20,053 bases of DNA from Guillardia theta CCMP2712 (lineage: Eukaryota > Cryptophyceae > Pyrenomonadales > Geminigeraceae): the NCBI RefSeq assembly GCF_000315625.1, contig NW_005434655.1, forward strand, positions 145,020 to 165,072, read 5' to 3'. The notes under the pieces are model-generated. The model searched no databases. It worked only from the letters and a program-made list of their open reading frames with translations, and was not told where the DNA came from. A program made the position numbers and the translations under genes. The first letter of the stretch is position 1, and each line of letters begins with the position of its first letter. This document shows, piece after piece, positions 1-9,091 of this stretch.

Positions 1-565
1 TGATGAGCCAGCAAGTCTTCGTTCGTGAATCAAATGGAAACACAACAACGCTGCTAAAATCCCCAAGGGAGATCCAACCACATGCCACCTGACACTTTGC
101 CCTCCTGTTTCGAACATGTCAGCTCCGTGCAAAAGTTGTAAGTAGGCTTCCCACTTCTTCAATCCTCCAACGAGTGGGGGATAATCGTCAGAGTTTCCTC
201 CACCGCCCCCTCCGCCGTTTCCGTCCGGGCCCCCTCCTCCCCCATCGTCGTCTTGCATGCGAATTCTTCGTTCGTATACGGTCAACACTCCGTATGGGCT
301 TTCCCATGCAATGTCTTCTTGCACCTGCACAAGAATCATACAAATTCACAGAGAATGAAGTGATTCTACAATTTCTCCTGGGTCCCCCTCCCCCTCCCTC
401 TTCCTCTCCCTCTCCCTCTCCTTCAGATATAACAAGCCCATCTTGCTCCAAGCGCCGGAGGGATACTCTGTCCCAGTCTCTGCAGTCATCAAGGTAGTCG
501 GGTCAAACGTCAGCTCCTGCTTACTGCTGCCAGGCCCTCGCCGCCTTGCCCAACTCGAACAACAT
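1..565 (-). CDS. Unrecognised protein, 5' part, three exons, runs off left edge
   Basis: I do not recognise this protein. Three minus-strand exons join in frame: 525-565 (or 566), 434-479 and 1-324. The introns are 480-524 (45 nt, GTAAGC donor) and 325-433 (109 nt, CT-rich on the plus strand). They give 137 residues with no stop before the window edge. Near residues 28-41 the protein reads GLVQEDIAWESPYG. A Gly/Asp-rich stretch follows at about 57-72. The edge-proximal part holds a hydrophobic run, GSPLGILAALLCFHLI, that could be a membrane segment. The start is uncertain. I used the ATG at 563-565, but a splice-acceptor-like CCAG lies just before it. A coding-like stretch beginning MNALNPWNSS at about 723 may belong to an upstream exon that I could not join in phase. 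The reading frame across both introns is the main support. Confidence 0.55.
388..424 (+). repeat. CT-rich microsatellite in an intron
   Basis: The plus strand carries CCCTCT-type pyrimidine repeats inside the 109-nt intron of the left-edge gene, so the transcript strand is purine-rich. Both overlapping ORFs that read through it are low-complexity artefacts. Confidence 0.7.
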
Positions 566-801
566 GCTGGACAGGTGAGGCTCTTATGCTTGAGGCAGCT
601 GGTGAGATCCTGAGGCAGCGACATCGTGAAGCACGTCTACATCATGCAGCCTCGACAGCCACACGCTCCATGACGTTTCCAGCACGCGACTAGTCGACGA
701 GTTCCAAGGGTTGAGCGCATTCATGTAAATTGAGATTGTAATCTGAGACACAACACATACATTAACGTAACACTGCCTAGCTGAGAGTGCACTGAGAATA
801 A

Positions 802-818
802 ACTACAAAGTTTGTAGT
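802..818. repeat. Short perfect inverted repeat just downstream of a stop codon
   Basis: ACTACAAA and TTTGTAGT flank a single G. The repeat sits about 26 nt beyond the stop codon (844-846) of the minus-strand coiled-coil gene. It could affect 3'-end formation or be a binding palindrome. A one-base loop makes a hairpin unlikely without opening the inner pairs. Function is unknown. Confidence 0.4.
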
Positions 819-843
819 AGAGGACACGTTCAAACTCGCACGT

Positions 844-2868
844 TCACAATCGATTCGATTCGGCGGACTGGCACAAGTTGAGAACCATACGATGGTACCT
901 GCGCGCAGTCTGTCAGACTTTCCCTCCTCCTCCTGCGCGAGAGCCTCACGCTTTCATGTTGTTTCGGAGGGTGCAGTTGCATGCACACAGCCAGACCCTC
1001 TTGTCGTTCATCGTCCTTGGCGGCAGGCACGGGCACAACCTGCCGTCGCTCCCTCAGACACATCAGCAATGGCGAGCTTCGACTCACGGCATGTCCATGT
1101 ACTTGTTTCGCAGAGACTTTGGCAGGTCGAGCACGTGCTGGGGGGACCTGATGAGCCTCTACCAGGAAGGCGACGAGTCACCTGGCAGCGGAGCGCGTCC
1201 ATGAACCGTTCCGCCTCGACCTGCTGGCGTCTAGCAGCCAGCAGCTTTGCCTCCATGTCTCGTTCTGCACTGATCCTCGCTTCCATGCTTGCCTGAATGT
1301 CCTGCAGCGCAAGTCTCACAGGCCCACATGGAGGAGGAGGAGGGAGTGACAGACCTTCTGCCGTGCCATCTCCGCCATCTCCTGCTCGTGCAGTTTGGTC
1401 TTCAGCATCTCAGCTCTGCCAACCTGTCAGCTTCGGCCGCTCACTGTCCAGCAGGGCCTCGCCTTTTCCTCTGAATTTCCAGCTCCTTCTTCTCCGTCGC
1501 CTTCCAGCCATCCATGTCAGTCACGCTCCCCCCTCCTCCCCCCCTACCTGAGCTTTCTCTCTCTGGCTGCGAAACTCCTGGGCCCGCTTCCGCTCGCCCT
1601 CCATCAGCGCCTTCTGGATCTTCCTATACATCTGCCGGAGGGCTCAGGGCCCGGCGAGCCTCTCTCGCACTCCTCTTACCGCCCTCCTCTCGTTCTCCTC
1701 CAAGAGGTTCACCAGCTTCTCTCCTTGCACGTGCGAGTGATTCAGACTGAGCTCTCCAGTCTCGTTGGCTGGCTTGTCCACCAGCATCGAGTCGTTGGAG
1801 ACGTCTGCCTCCTGCCCTTCAGCCCCCACCTCCTGCTCGGTACAGGACTTCTTCGTGTCGTCCGACTGCCACATGGAGGACGACGAGTTCTCCACGATTC
1901 TCCTGAGCAAATGCTAAGGGCTCGTCAGGAGACGACGAAAACTGCTCACGTGTGCATCAGGAGCGAGTTCCTGGCCTTCATCGAGCTCTCAAGGTCGTTG
2001 TAAACCTCCGTGCCCTGCGTCTCATCGTCATCGGGCGGCCGCGTAGCCTTCTGAGATTCTACCAGGCCCTTGGCGATCTGAGCGGCTGACCTGTGATGAT
2101 CCTCCTCCTGGCATCTGCTCCCGCAGTCCGCGAAGCACTCAAGGTTCATGCTCTTGCACGCTCTCGTCCTCTTCTTGTTCGCAACCTGACCCACGACGTC
2201 ATCAAAGTCGCTGCACTTTTGCTTCAAACTCAGTCACCACTGGGTAGGGGATCAGGTTGTAACTCTGCGCGAGCCTCCTCTTCATCTTCTCATCCACAGA
2301 CTGTCGAGCATCAGTAGACTGCCGCCATGGGAAATCGCGACACACTGCTCTCTCATTCAGGCTCCTGTTCTGCCCGGCACTTCTGCGATGCTCTTCAACT
2401 CGCAGGCGAGTTTGTTCTAGGAACATGGATCTGAACACGGAAAGATAAGACAGAGCGCACAAGCAGACGGTGCTCACAATCTTTGAGCATCGTGAGGCCT
2501 CGTCGGCTTCGGCTCCAACACAAGAGACTGGTCGACATTGCGAGGGATGGCGTTGTAGATCACAGCCTTCTCGCCCTGCTCCATTCATTACATGAGCCAA
2601 CAAACATAACGAGAGCATACCGTAGAGACATCTGACGTCTCCTGCTGGTCTTGGGAGGACACTAAGTGACAGAAAGACCTGGAGCAAGTGAGACTGCAGC
2701 ATGTCAGAGTCATCAGCAGCTTCTACTTCTCCACTCTCGCGTTGATCTTGTCGATTGGAACGTTGCACTCAATCTGCCATGTTGAGTTGAGACGCGCGTG
2801 CGGGTCGGAGATAGTCTCACCTGGATGCCCTTCAGCCTCTGTGTGGCTAACTTGATCTCGTTATGCAT
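844..2868 (-). CDS. Coiled-coil protein with Cys-rich C-terminus, 15-exon model, family unknown
   Basis: I do not recognise the family. Fifteen minus-strand exons join in phase: 2821-2868, 2727-2773, 2621-2678, 2478-2575, 2346-2430, 2241-2300, 1950-2185, 1680-1902, 1548-1631, 1445-1500, 1355-1415, 1182-1301, 1088-1137, 950-1039 and 844-898. They encode 456 residues ending in TGA at 844-846. Nearly all introns are 44-55 nt. Residues about 275-390 are strongly charged and helical, as in coiled coils. The tail holds Cys391, 411, 413, 427, 429, 431 and 448 (CPC, then CACNC), a possible metal site. A second Cys group (ECFADCGSRC) lies near the middle. The weakest joins are the 29-nt intron at 1416-1444 and the 6/7 junction, where either a 55-nt or a 31-nt intron keeps the frame. 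The 45-nt intron at 2301-2345 is also open in frame. The start at 2868 is the first ATG of the coding-like stretch, and an upstream exon is possible. Confidence 0.7.
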
Positions 2869-3157
2869 GGTGGGTCTACCGCAGGTACAAGTCAGCAGAT
2901 CGTCGATACAGAACAAACTTGATCGATCGAGGCACATTGATGCAGACTTACAACCTCTCTGGTACTCGGAGTGACTTGTTACACACGTTCAGATCTAGCT
3001 AGAGACTTTTCTTGTCTATCTGACGCATTATGCTGCTCACCGACGACACGGCAAGTCCAGGATGCAAGTCAACGATTCCAGGTACGTCACTACGAAACCG
3101 AACTTCTCCTGCCTCCTCTCCTCGTTGAGATATGGCTCTTCTTCAGATCTCTTGATC

Positions 3158-3240
3158 CCCTCTCCCTCTCCTTCACACCCTCCCTCTCCCTCTCCCTCTC
3201 CCCCTCCCTCCCTCCTCTCCTCCTCTCCTCCTCTCCTCTG
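3158..3240 (+). repeat. CT-rich microsatellite tract
   Basis: CCCTCT, TCCC and CTCCT repeats run for about 80 nt in the region upstream of the KH gene. Overlapping ORFs on both strands translate only low-complexity Ser/Pro/Leu or Glu/Gly/Arg. Confidence 0.75.
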
Positions 3241-3308
3241 TTCTCGCTTCCCCCACGGTGCCATGCCCTCAGGAGCTCGTTCCCGCCAGTCTCCCAGTTT
3301 CGAACACA

Positions 3309-3436
3309 ACGGTTACAGAACGTTTCTCCGTTACACTCCGCTGGTACTGACGACGGTTACAATATATCGGGGTCCACCCCCCAGGTGTTGGGGTAGTCAG
3401 CAATGCAGGGGTACAAACTGGGGAAAGAAGGGGTAG
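3309..3436. promoter_or_regulatory. GTTACA cluster followed by G/C-run block, upstream of the KH gene
   Basis: GGTTACA (3311), CCGTTACA (about 3329) and CGGTTACAAT (3354) are followed by GGGGTCCACCCCCC and several GGGGTA or GGGG runs up to about 3436. The block ends about 50 nt before the KH start codon. A similar order of motifs occurs near 10011-10110. A promoter role is inferred from position only. Confidence 0.35.
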
Positions 3437-3483
3437 TCAAACCAACACAGTGAAGCCGAGGGATTTGCCGCGGTCCTCGTGCG

Positions 3484-5308
3484 ATGGCGGGAATCGTCGC
3501 AGGCGGTAAGGGAGAGGAGGGAGAAGGGAAGGAAATGGAGGAGATGGAGGATGAAAAGAGGTAGAGACGATAGTGAGAATACAGGAGGAGAGGACAGGAG
3601 AGGACAGGAGAGGACAGGAGAGGACAGGAGAGGACAGGAGAGGACAGGAGAGGACAGGAGAGGACAGGAGAAAGGGAGTGAAGGAGAAAGGAAGGAAGGC
3701 GGCTGGCGGGAGGAGACAGTATGCTGTAGGTGATGAATGAGACGATACACATGCATGGAAGGATCTAGTGGCGAGTGCTCAGTGGTGGATCCGCGGGAGC
3801 GACAATAGCGCTTTGCTGGTTGAGGACAGAGTCGAAGGGCAGGTTGAAACGATACAGTTAGCAGAGTGGACGTGCTCGATTTTTACATTGTTCGATTCCC
3901 CAGCAAGTTTCGAATGTGGTGTGGGGAGTCGTCTGACCTTCCTTGGCTTGCAGGGGAGAATTTCGGAAAGAAGCGACAGCTTGAGACGGAAGTGGAGGGG
4001 GATGTTGATAGGAGCAAGCGACAGCATGTGTACGAGTCTGACAGGTCGGCCATCAAGGTTTGATCCTTGCGAGATCTCTCTCTGCTCCTCTGAACCCTCC
4101 TTGTGCAGCTTCTTGTGTCGAACAAAGATGCCGGCACAGTCATCGGCAAATCCGGCTCCACCATCCAGAGCGTCCAGAGCCGTACAGGGTGCAAAATTCG
4201 GATCTCGAACAACAACGATTTCTTTCCCGGGACACAGGATCGCGTGCTGCTGATAACAGGGACGACTGAAGCGGTCATGATGGGAGCCAAGGCCATCATC
4301 ACGGAGCTGCTGGAGAACAATCATACAGGGGAGGAGAATCCCGTGGACCCTGCGACTAAGGACGTGGTGATCACAATGCTGGTGCCGGAGAAGACGTCTG
4401 GTGTGATCATCGGGAAGGGGGGAGAGAACATCAAGCACATGATCGAAGAGAGCGGCGCTAAGATGAAGCTCAACTCCAAGGACACGAAGATACCGGGACT
4501 GGATGAGAGAGTGTTGACTTGCGATGGGAAGCTGGCGAATGCGAAGAGAGCTATGGAGATGGTGATGGAGAAAGTGCTGGAGGAAGGAGCTGCAGGATAC
4601 ACCAACATCTCGACACAGTACAGTAGGGTGTCGAACGCAATGCATGGAGGTATGGGGATGTATGGAGGCAGTGGAGGGGGTGGGAACTCGGGGAGAATGG
4701 ATGGAGGGATGGGCATGTCTTCGATGCCAAGGATGGACTCTTATGATATGAATCAATTCAAAGGTCAACAGCCGGATCCGTACATGGCGCCGACCGGCAT
4801 GGGCATGGGCATGGGAATGGGCATGGGCATGGGTATGGGTATGGGCATGGGCATGGGAGGTTACGGAGCCCCTTATGGTCAGCAAGGATACGACAATTTC
4901 CCTCCCAACGGACAGTCGCTCGATGCTCCCTATGGACGCTCCTTCGGGATGCAGGATAGTTTACCTCCGAGTGACAGCCCCGGCCTGCCAGGAACAGGAG
5001 GAAGAAGCGGGATGGGAGGGATGGGAGGGATGGGAGGGATGGGAGGGGGGATACCAAGGACTTCCAACATCTCGAACCCAACAGTTACGTACACTGTACA
5101 CGTCCCTGACGAGGTGGTCCCAGCCCTGCTGGGGAAAGGGGGATCGGTGATCCGGGAGATGATGGAGGCGAGTGGAGCGCAGATAAGAGTGTCGCAGAAA
5201 GGAGAGTTCGTACCAGGAACCAACCACAGGATCATTACAATCACCGGCAACCAGCACTCTGCTTCCTACGCTCATCAGCTTATCTCATCAAAGATACCGC
5301 AGTATTGA
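3484..5308 (+). CDS. Three-KH-domain RNA-binding protein (PCBP/NOVA-like)
   Basis: The product is a single-strand RNA (or DNA) binding protein of the poly(C)-binding/NOVA/PEPPER type, which act in splicing, mRNA stability or translation. Exons are 3484-3505, 3954-4057 and 4109-5308. Introns are 3506-3953 (448 nt, GTAAG donor) and 4058-4108 (51 nt, weak GTTTGA donor). The model gives 441 residues. Each KH domain has its GXXG loop: GKSG at 55-58, GKGG at 144-147 and GKGG at 384-387. KH1 covers about 39-110, KH2 about 126-200 and KH3 about 366-438. Two adjacent KH domains, a long linker and a C-terminal KH domain match the PCBP/NOVA layout. The linker (about 215-360) is Gly/Met-rich, with an MG dipeptide repeat at about 271-292 and GGM repeats at about 341-356, and is probably disordered. 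The intron-2 join restores the first strand of KH1, which supports the splice. The exact orthologue cannot be named. Confidence 0.9.
3591..3670 (+). repeat. 10-bp minisatellite, eight perfect copies
   Basis: Eight consecutive identical copies of AGGACAGGAG lie in intron 1 of the KH gene, within a wider purine-rich stretch (about 3508-3700). The perfect identity suggests recent expansion. The repeat generates artefactual ORFs on both strands. Confidence 0.95.
4795..4860 (+). repeat. In-frame hexanucleotide repeat coding for Met-Gly
   Basis: About ten hexamers of the type GGCATG/GGTATG/GGAATG encode alternating Gly-Met in the linker between KH2 and KH3. Silent and near-silent variation among units (GGC, GGT, GGA) suggests it is older than the perfect minisatellite in intron 1. 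Confidence 0.9.
5009..5048 (+). repeat. In-frame 9-bp repeat coding for Gly-Met-Gly
   Basis: Four copies of a GGGATGGGA unit give repeated GMG triplets in the linker of the KH protein just before KH3. The length probably varies between strains. Confidence 0.85.
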
Positions 5309-5895
5309 GCACGGTCGTTATGCGGCAGGGCTGAGTAGGAGAGCGAAGAAAGGACTGGGGTTGAATTGGACCCTGGAAGACTCGAGGAAAAGGACGAGGA
5401 GCACTGGGTGAAGAAGAGACGAAGGCTTCATATGACTACAGCTCCAAGATTCGTCGTTGCGATCCTCAGGTTGCTGCTGTGGCCTCTTGTCTTTGCTTTC
5501 ATAGCATCAGGCCTTCTTCACTCTCACAACGGACATCAACATCTCCATCTCAATGTCAATTTCTCGCACCCAAGGAACTCGAGGGCCTGTCACATTCACA
5601 GCATCCTCTCTCTTGCATTCCCTGCTGCTCTTCACCTGCAGACAATCTCCATGCCCGCTAACTTGCACCTTCACTCCTGCAAGCCTATGGGACAAGCTTG
5701 CCCTCCTGACCGTTTCTGTTTTGACGCCTGGCTGAAGCAGGGTTGGTCCGTGGAGCAGGACAGCATTATTATGTTTGGGATGTTGATGGAAGTATGGTGG
5801 TAAGGAGCTCTGGAAGGAATCCTTGTATGTATTCTGTGGTTTGTAAAGCAGGACTCTCTCACTTCCTCACCTCCTGTCTTCATTGAACACCTTGC
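5309..5895. other. Convergent intergenic region, KH gene and sushi-like gene
   Basis: Both flanking genes end here, so 3' UTRs are expected. Two coding-like ORFs overlap on opposite strands: plus 5366-5803 and minus 5507-5695. At most one is likely to be real, and neither could be joined in phase to its upstream neighbour. Confidence 0.5.
5366..5803 (+). CDS. Possible small membrane protein ORF, weak
   Basis: I do not recognise it. A 145-codon ORF starts 57 nt after the KH stop codon. The predicted product has a charged N-terminus with KKRRR, a hydrophobic stretch at about 28-50 that could span a membrane, then a His-rich region. Against it: it lies where the KH 3' UTR should be, no separate promoter is visible, and the opposite strand is purine-rich and also open (5507-5695). 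I give it as a candidate only. Confidence 0.2.
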   Translation: MDPGRLEEKDEEHWVKKRRRLHMTTAPRFVVAILRLLLWPLVFAFIASGLLHSHNGHQHLHLNVNFSHPRNSRACHIHSILSLAFPAALHLQTISMPANLHLHSCKPMGQACPPDRFCFDAWLKQGWSVEQDSIIMFGMLMEVWW

Positions 5896-8800
5896 CTACT
5901 TCCCGTCTCCCTCTTCCACGTACTGTCCTGCTCCAGCTCCAGGGGACCGCTCGTCAGCGTACCACTGCCCCGAGGAATCGTCCCACGAGTTGGGAGCGTC
6001 GTCCCACTTGGTCCAGCTCCTTGTCGTGTCTCTCCACTTCACCCGACGAGAGTCCACGGGCCGCAGCAGCGTGTCCTCCCCATCCAGAGGGATGTCGAGG
6101 GAGTAAGGACGCGGCTCCTGGTCGAACACGTTGGGGTTGTAGTCGTGCTGCATCGGCACCTGCAGCTGCTGCTCGTAGTCTCTCTCCTGCGCCTTGGACA
6201 CGTGCGGCTGTATCCCTTCTGACGTCACCACTCCCTGCTGCGGGCAGTCGTGCGAGTCGACCGGGCAAGGCTTCGGCACACAGACTACCCCCTGCTCGAA
6301 CTGCCCAGAGTCCAGGCACATGGGGTCTGTGCGGCCCCCCGACTCGAGCCCAGCTGGCTGGTACCACCTGTGGCAGGTGATCTGCACCCTCGTCCCTGCT
6401 CGGACGTAGTCGTGCGTGCTGACCATGCCGTTCTTGACCTCCCCGTAGTCGGCGCAGTAGATGGGCTCGCAAGTCTTCCCTACCTCCCACTGCCCGTTCA
6501 TGAGGCACTGCGGCTCGTCACTGCCGATCCTGCTGGGCCTGCGGTGGGCGTCAGGTGGGGGAGATCTAGGTGGGAGGAGGAGCGTACTTGAAGTGCTTAT
6601 GGCAGGTGATCTTCACCTTCTCCGTGGCATGGATGCCCGATGCCGTGGCGATCTTGTACTCCTGCCCCTTGTACCAGACGCTCCCATGGTCAGGCGCGAT
6701 GTAGGAGGGGCAGATGAGAGGGACGATGTAGGTGCCTCGGGGAGGGGCGATCCTGCCCCCGAAGGATCCGAACCTCTCCTCTCCCTTGGGCCCAGGGGGG
6801 GCTCGGATAACCGGACGGGGTTTCGACCGGCAAAGGATGCCCTGCTGGAACTTGCCCGAGTCCAGGCAGACCGGGAACTTCTTGAACCTCTCCGGCTTCA
6901 CCGACAGCAGCTTCCTCGACGACTGACGTCCTGCCTTTCTTTCTTCCGACACGAGCTCGCTCGCTGCCGCTGCTCCTGCAGACAGGGCGACGATCGGGCG
7001 TGCAGGAGCGTCTCCTCCCCTCACAAACGCCTCCACCATCCTGTCAACATCCATCCTGCTCATCTTGGTGATCTGCTGAGAGAGGAGGTCGCGATGCTTC
7101 AGCGCCTCTTTCTCCTTCTTCAGCTTCTTCAGCTTCTTGTCTACCTCGTTCAGCGACTTCGAGAGCGACCTTCTGAGCTGCTTCCCGCTCCCCTCCTTCA
7201 CCTTCCCGTTCAATGCCATCACGGCCTGAGACGCCGTCTGCGGGCCTGCCTGCATCGAGATCAAGTTCCCCTTCTTCCCCTGGTTGGGCCCAGCAAACCA
7301 CGAGCTGAAGTCCCACCAAGGGTCTTGCTTGACGAGCTGAGAAACGGGGGCGACATCCTCCTCCTCTTCATCGCCGTAGTACTCCTCGTAACCCTCGTCG
7401 CAGATGATCTCAACCTGCTGCCCTGCCATGACAGGACGAGCCGGGACGGCGACCCCATGCAGCGGAGCCACGTAGGCATCGCACATGATCGGCTCGCAGA
7501 CTTTCCCCTCCTCCCAACTCCCCGAGTCGAGGCAGCGCGGGGTGATGGAGCCCCGAGAGCTCGGCCGGTAGTGGATGTCGCACTCGATCCGAACCTGCTC
7601 GCCGGCAGGAATATCTCCATCCTGAGCTATCGGCACCTCCTTTGCTCCCATCTTCCACATCTTATGTTCCTTCTCCTTGCTTGTCACAGTCCAGTACCTT
7701 GTCCCGTTGTACCAGACGCTACCATGAGCTGGCGCCTTGTACGGAGGGCAGAACACCTCAACTGTGAGGTGAACCTCTGGCTTCACTTCACAGGGATAGC
7801 TATCGAAGACCCCACAAGGCGTCCCGACTCGGATGCTCATAATCCCTTGTGCACTCCCGTCCTCCCAACCGTTGGGCGCACTGTACACACCGTATCCGTT
7901 GTCCTCGGAGGCAGGAGGAGCCGTTGCCGGCGAAGGGAAGATGTTGCCGACGTTGTACGTCCTCGTGCCGAGCGGAGTCACTCGCTGCCCCGCCACATCC
8001 AGCGAAGCAGAAGTCTCCAGCTCCCCTCCACTTGTCGTCCCTCGGCTCTTAATGTCCGTCACCATGCCGGAGAGAGGATGGTAGTAGCCGCTCACAGTCG
8101 TCGGGTACGAGGACGCATGCAGCATCCCCTGCGCCCCCGCGCCCTCCGACTGCCTCCCGTCGCTTCTCTGCACGCTCTTCCACACCTTTGAGATCGCGTT
8201 GGACGCGAGGTTGATCGGGGCAAAGAAGACGCTATCCTCCCTCCGGAGGCCGACGGGCGAGCTCGACCCAGCGCTCCCCTCCTGCAGTAGACTCTGCGTC
8301 CTCTGTCGTCGAGCTGCCATGGCAACAGGCTGAGCTTCACGGGACCCGTCAGACCCTCCTCCCGGCACGTTCGCCAAGTGCAGCCCGAAAGCCTCGGCCG
8401 CCTTGAGTGCTCCTTCATGCCGCGCAGACCTCCTCTTGATCAGCCCAACCGTAGGAGCTGGAGCGTCGGAACTCTCTTTAGCGGCCAAGGCCTTCAAGGC
8501 CCTGTCGCGCTGCATCCCGTAGTAGCTCCTTGTCGACCCCTGGCTCCCCGCGTACTGCAGCCCCATGGCCGATGCGGCACCTGACGCGCCAGGGTGGTCA
8601 ACAACTGCTGGGGGGGAGCTGGAGTCTGCGCTGTCGAGGTAGGATTCTATCTCCGCAGACTCCTTGTCTTCTCTGCGCTGCTTGTCCCTGCGAGATTTGC
8701 AGGCAGCTAGGGCGTACTTGCTACAGATCGACTCATCGCAACAGTAGCTTGACAACATCACGCTGGCATCTGCTGGCTGGGCAAAGTCATCCCTGTCATG

Positions 8801-9064
8801 CTTTCTGCTCGGCCAGAAGTGCTGGAGAGCATACAGTGTGTGCTCGAGGACGTCCACCCGGTCAGCATCCTTGCTTTGTTCTCGAGAGCTCTCCGGGTTC
8901 AGCTTCACGACGACGTACAAGAGGAGGGAGAGGAAGGCAAACAAAGCCGCTGCGATGGCAGTCCGGCGTTTGAACACTTGCTCACCACTCGCTTCCTCCC
9001 TCTTGCTCGAGCCCCAGCCAGGCTCTCCCCCAGACTCAGTTGGAATAGCCCCGTAGCCCTTCAT
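5896..9064 (-). CDS. Predicted type II membrane protein with four sushi (CCP)-like modules
   Basis: The function is unknown. By analogy with sushi modules it is a surface or endomembrane binding protein. Exons are 6588-9064 and 5896-6538, joined across a 49-nt intron (6539-6587, GTACGC donor). The product has 1039 residues. The N-terminus is cytoplasm-like and ends in KRR, followed by one membrane span at about 35-53, so the bulk should be lumenal or extracellular. Residues 60-430 are low-complexity with a few Cys. Four modules follow, each with four Cys and a shared HGxV...CLDSGxW...G..C pattern. Module 1 is C439-C495-C511-C523, module 2 is C528-C555-C733-C745, module 3 is C785-C821-C837-C849 and module 4 is C854-C881-C900-C912. 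Module 2 is split by about 178 residues that include an acidic stretch and a Lys-rich helix near 640-670. The tail (about 920-1039) is acidic and polar. The intron falls inside module 3, and joining it restores the third Cys. The start is the first ATG of a long open frame. Confidence 0.82.
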
Positions 9065-9091
9065 CCTGTGAACCTCCTCAAAGCTTCACGC

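Larger units (their letters stand above)
2869..3483. other. Divergent intergenic region between the coiled-coil and KH genes
   Basis: No convincing gene is seen. The stretch lies between two genes transcribed away from each other, so it should hold both promoters. It contains a CT-rich tract and a cluster of GTTACA motifs followed by G- and C-runs, both listed separately. The ORFs here run through low-complexity sequence and look spurious. No clear TATA box was identified. Confidence 0.6.

Noticed and set aside
2202-2768. 188-codon minus-strand ORF as a single exon
   Set aside because: Its upstream half is out of frame with clear coding stretches such as GEKAVIYNAIPRNVDQ. It reads through 45-48-nt introns with good signals. 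Only its downstream part overlaps real exons in frame.
3591-3670. Tandem repeat as a CRISPR array
   Set aside because: Units are 10 bp and directly adjacent, with no spacers, inside a eukaryotic intron.
3357-3756. Ser/Leu/Pro and Arg/Gly ORFs over the minisatellite
   Set aside because: They are periodic translations of the 10-bp repeat inside KH intron 1.
3779-4885. 368-codon minus-strand ORF rich in His-Ala opposite the KH gene
   Set aside because: It is the antisense of the KH exons. The His/Ala/Thr run is the reverse of the Met-Gly repeat, and it reads across both KH introns.
6461-8191. 576-codon plus-strand ORF opposite the sushi-like gene
   Set aside because: The minus strand encodes ordered Cys modules with a splice that restores a module. 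The plus ORF has no recognisable features and follows from low stop frequency in GC-rich antisense.
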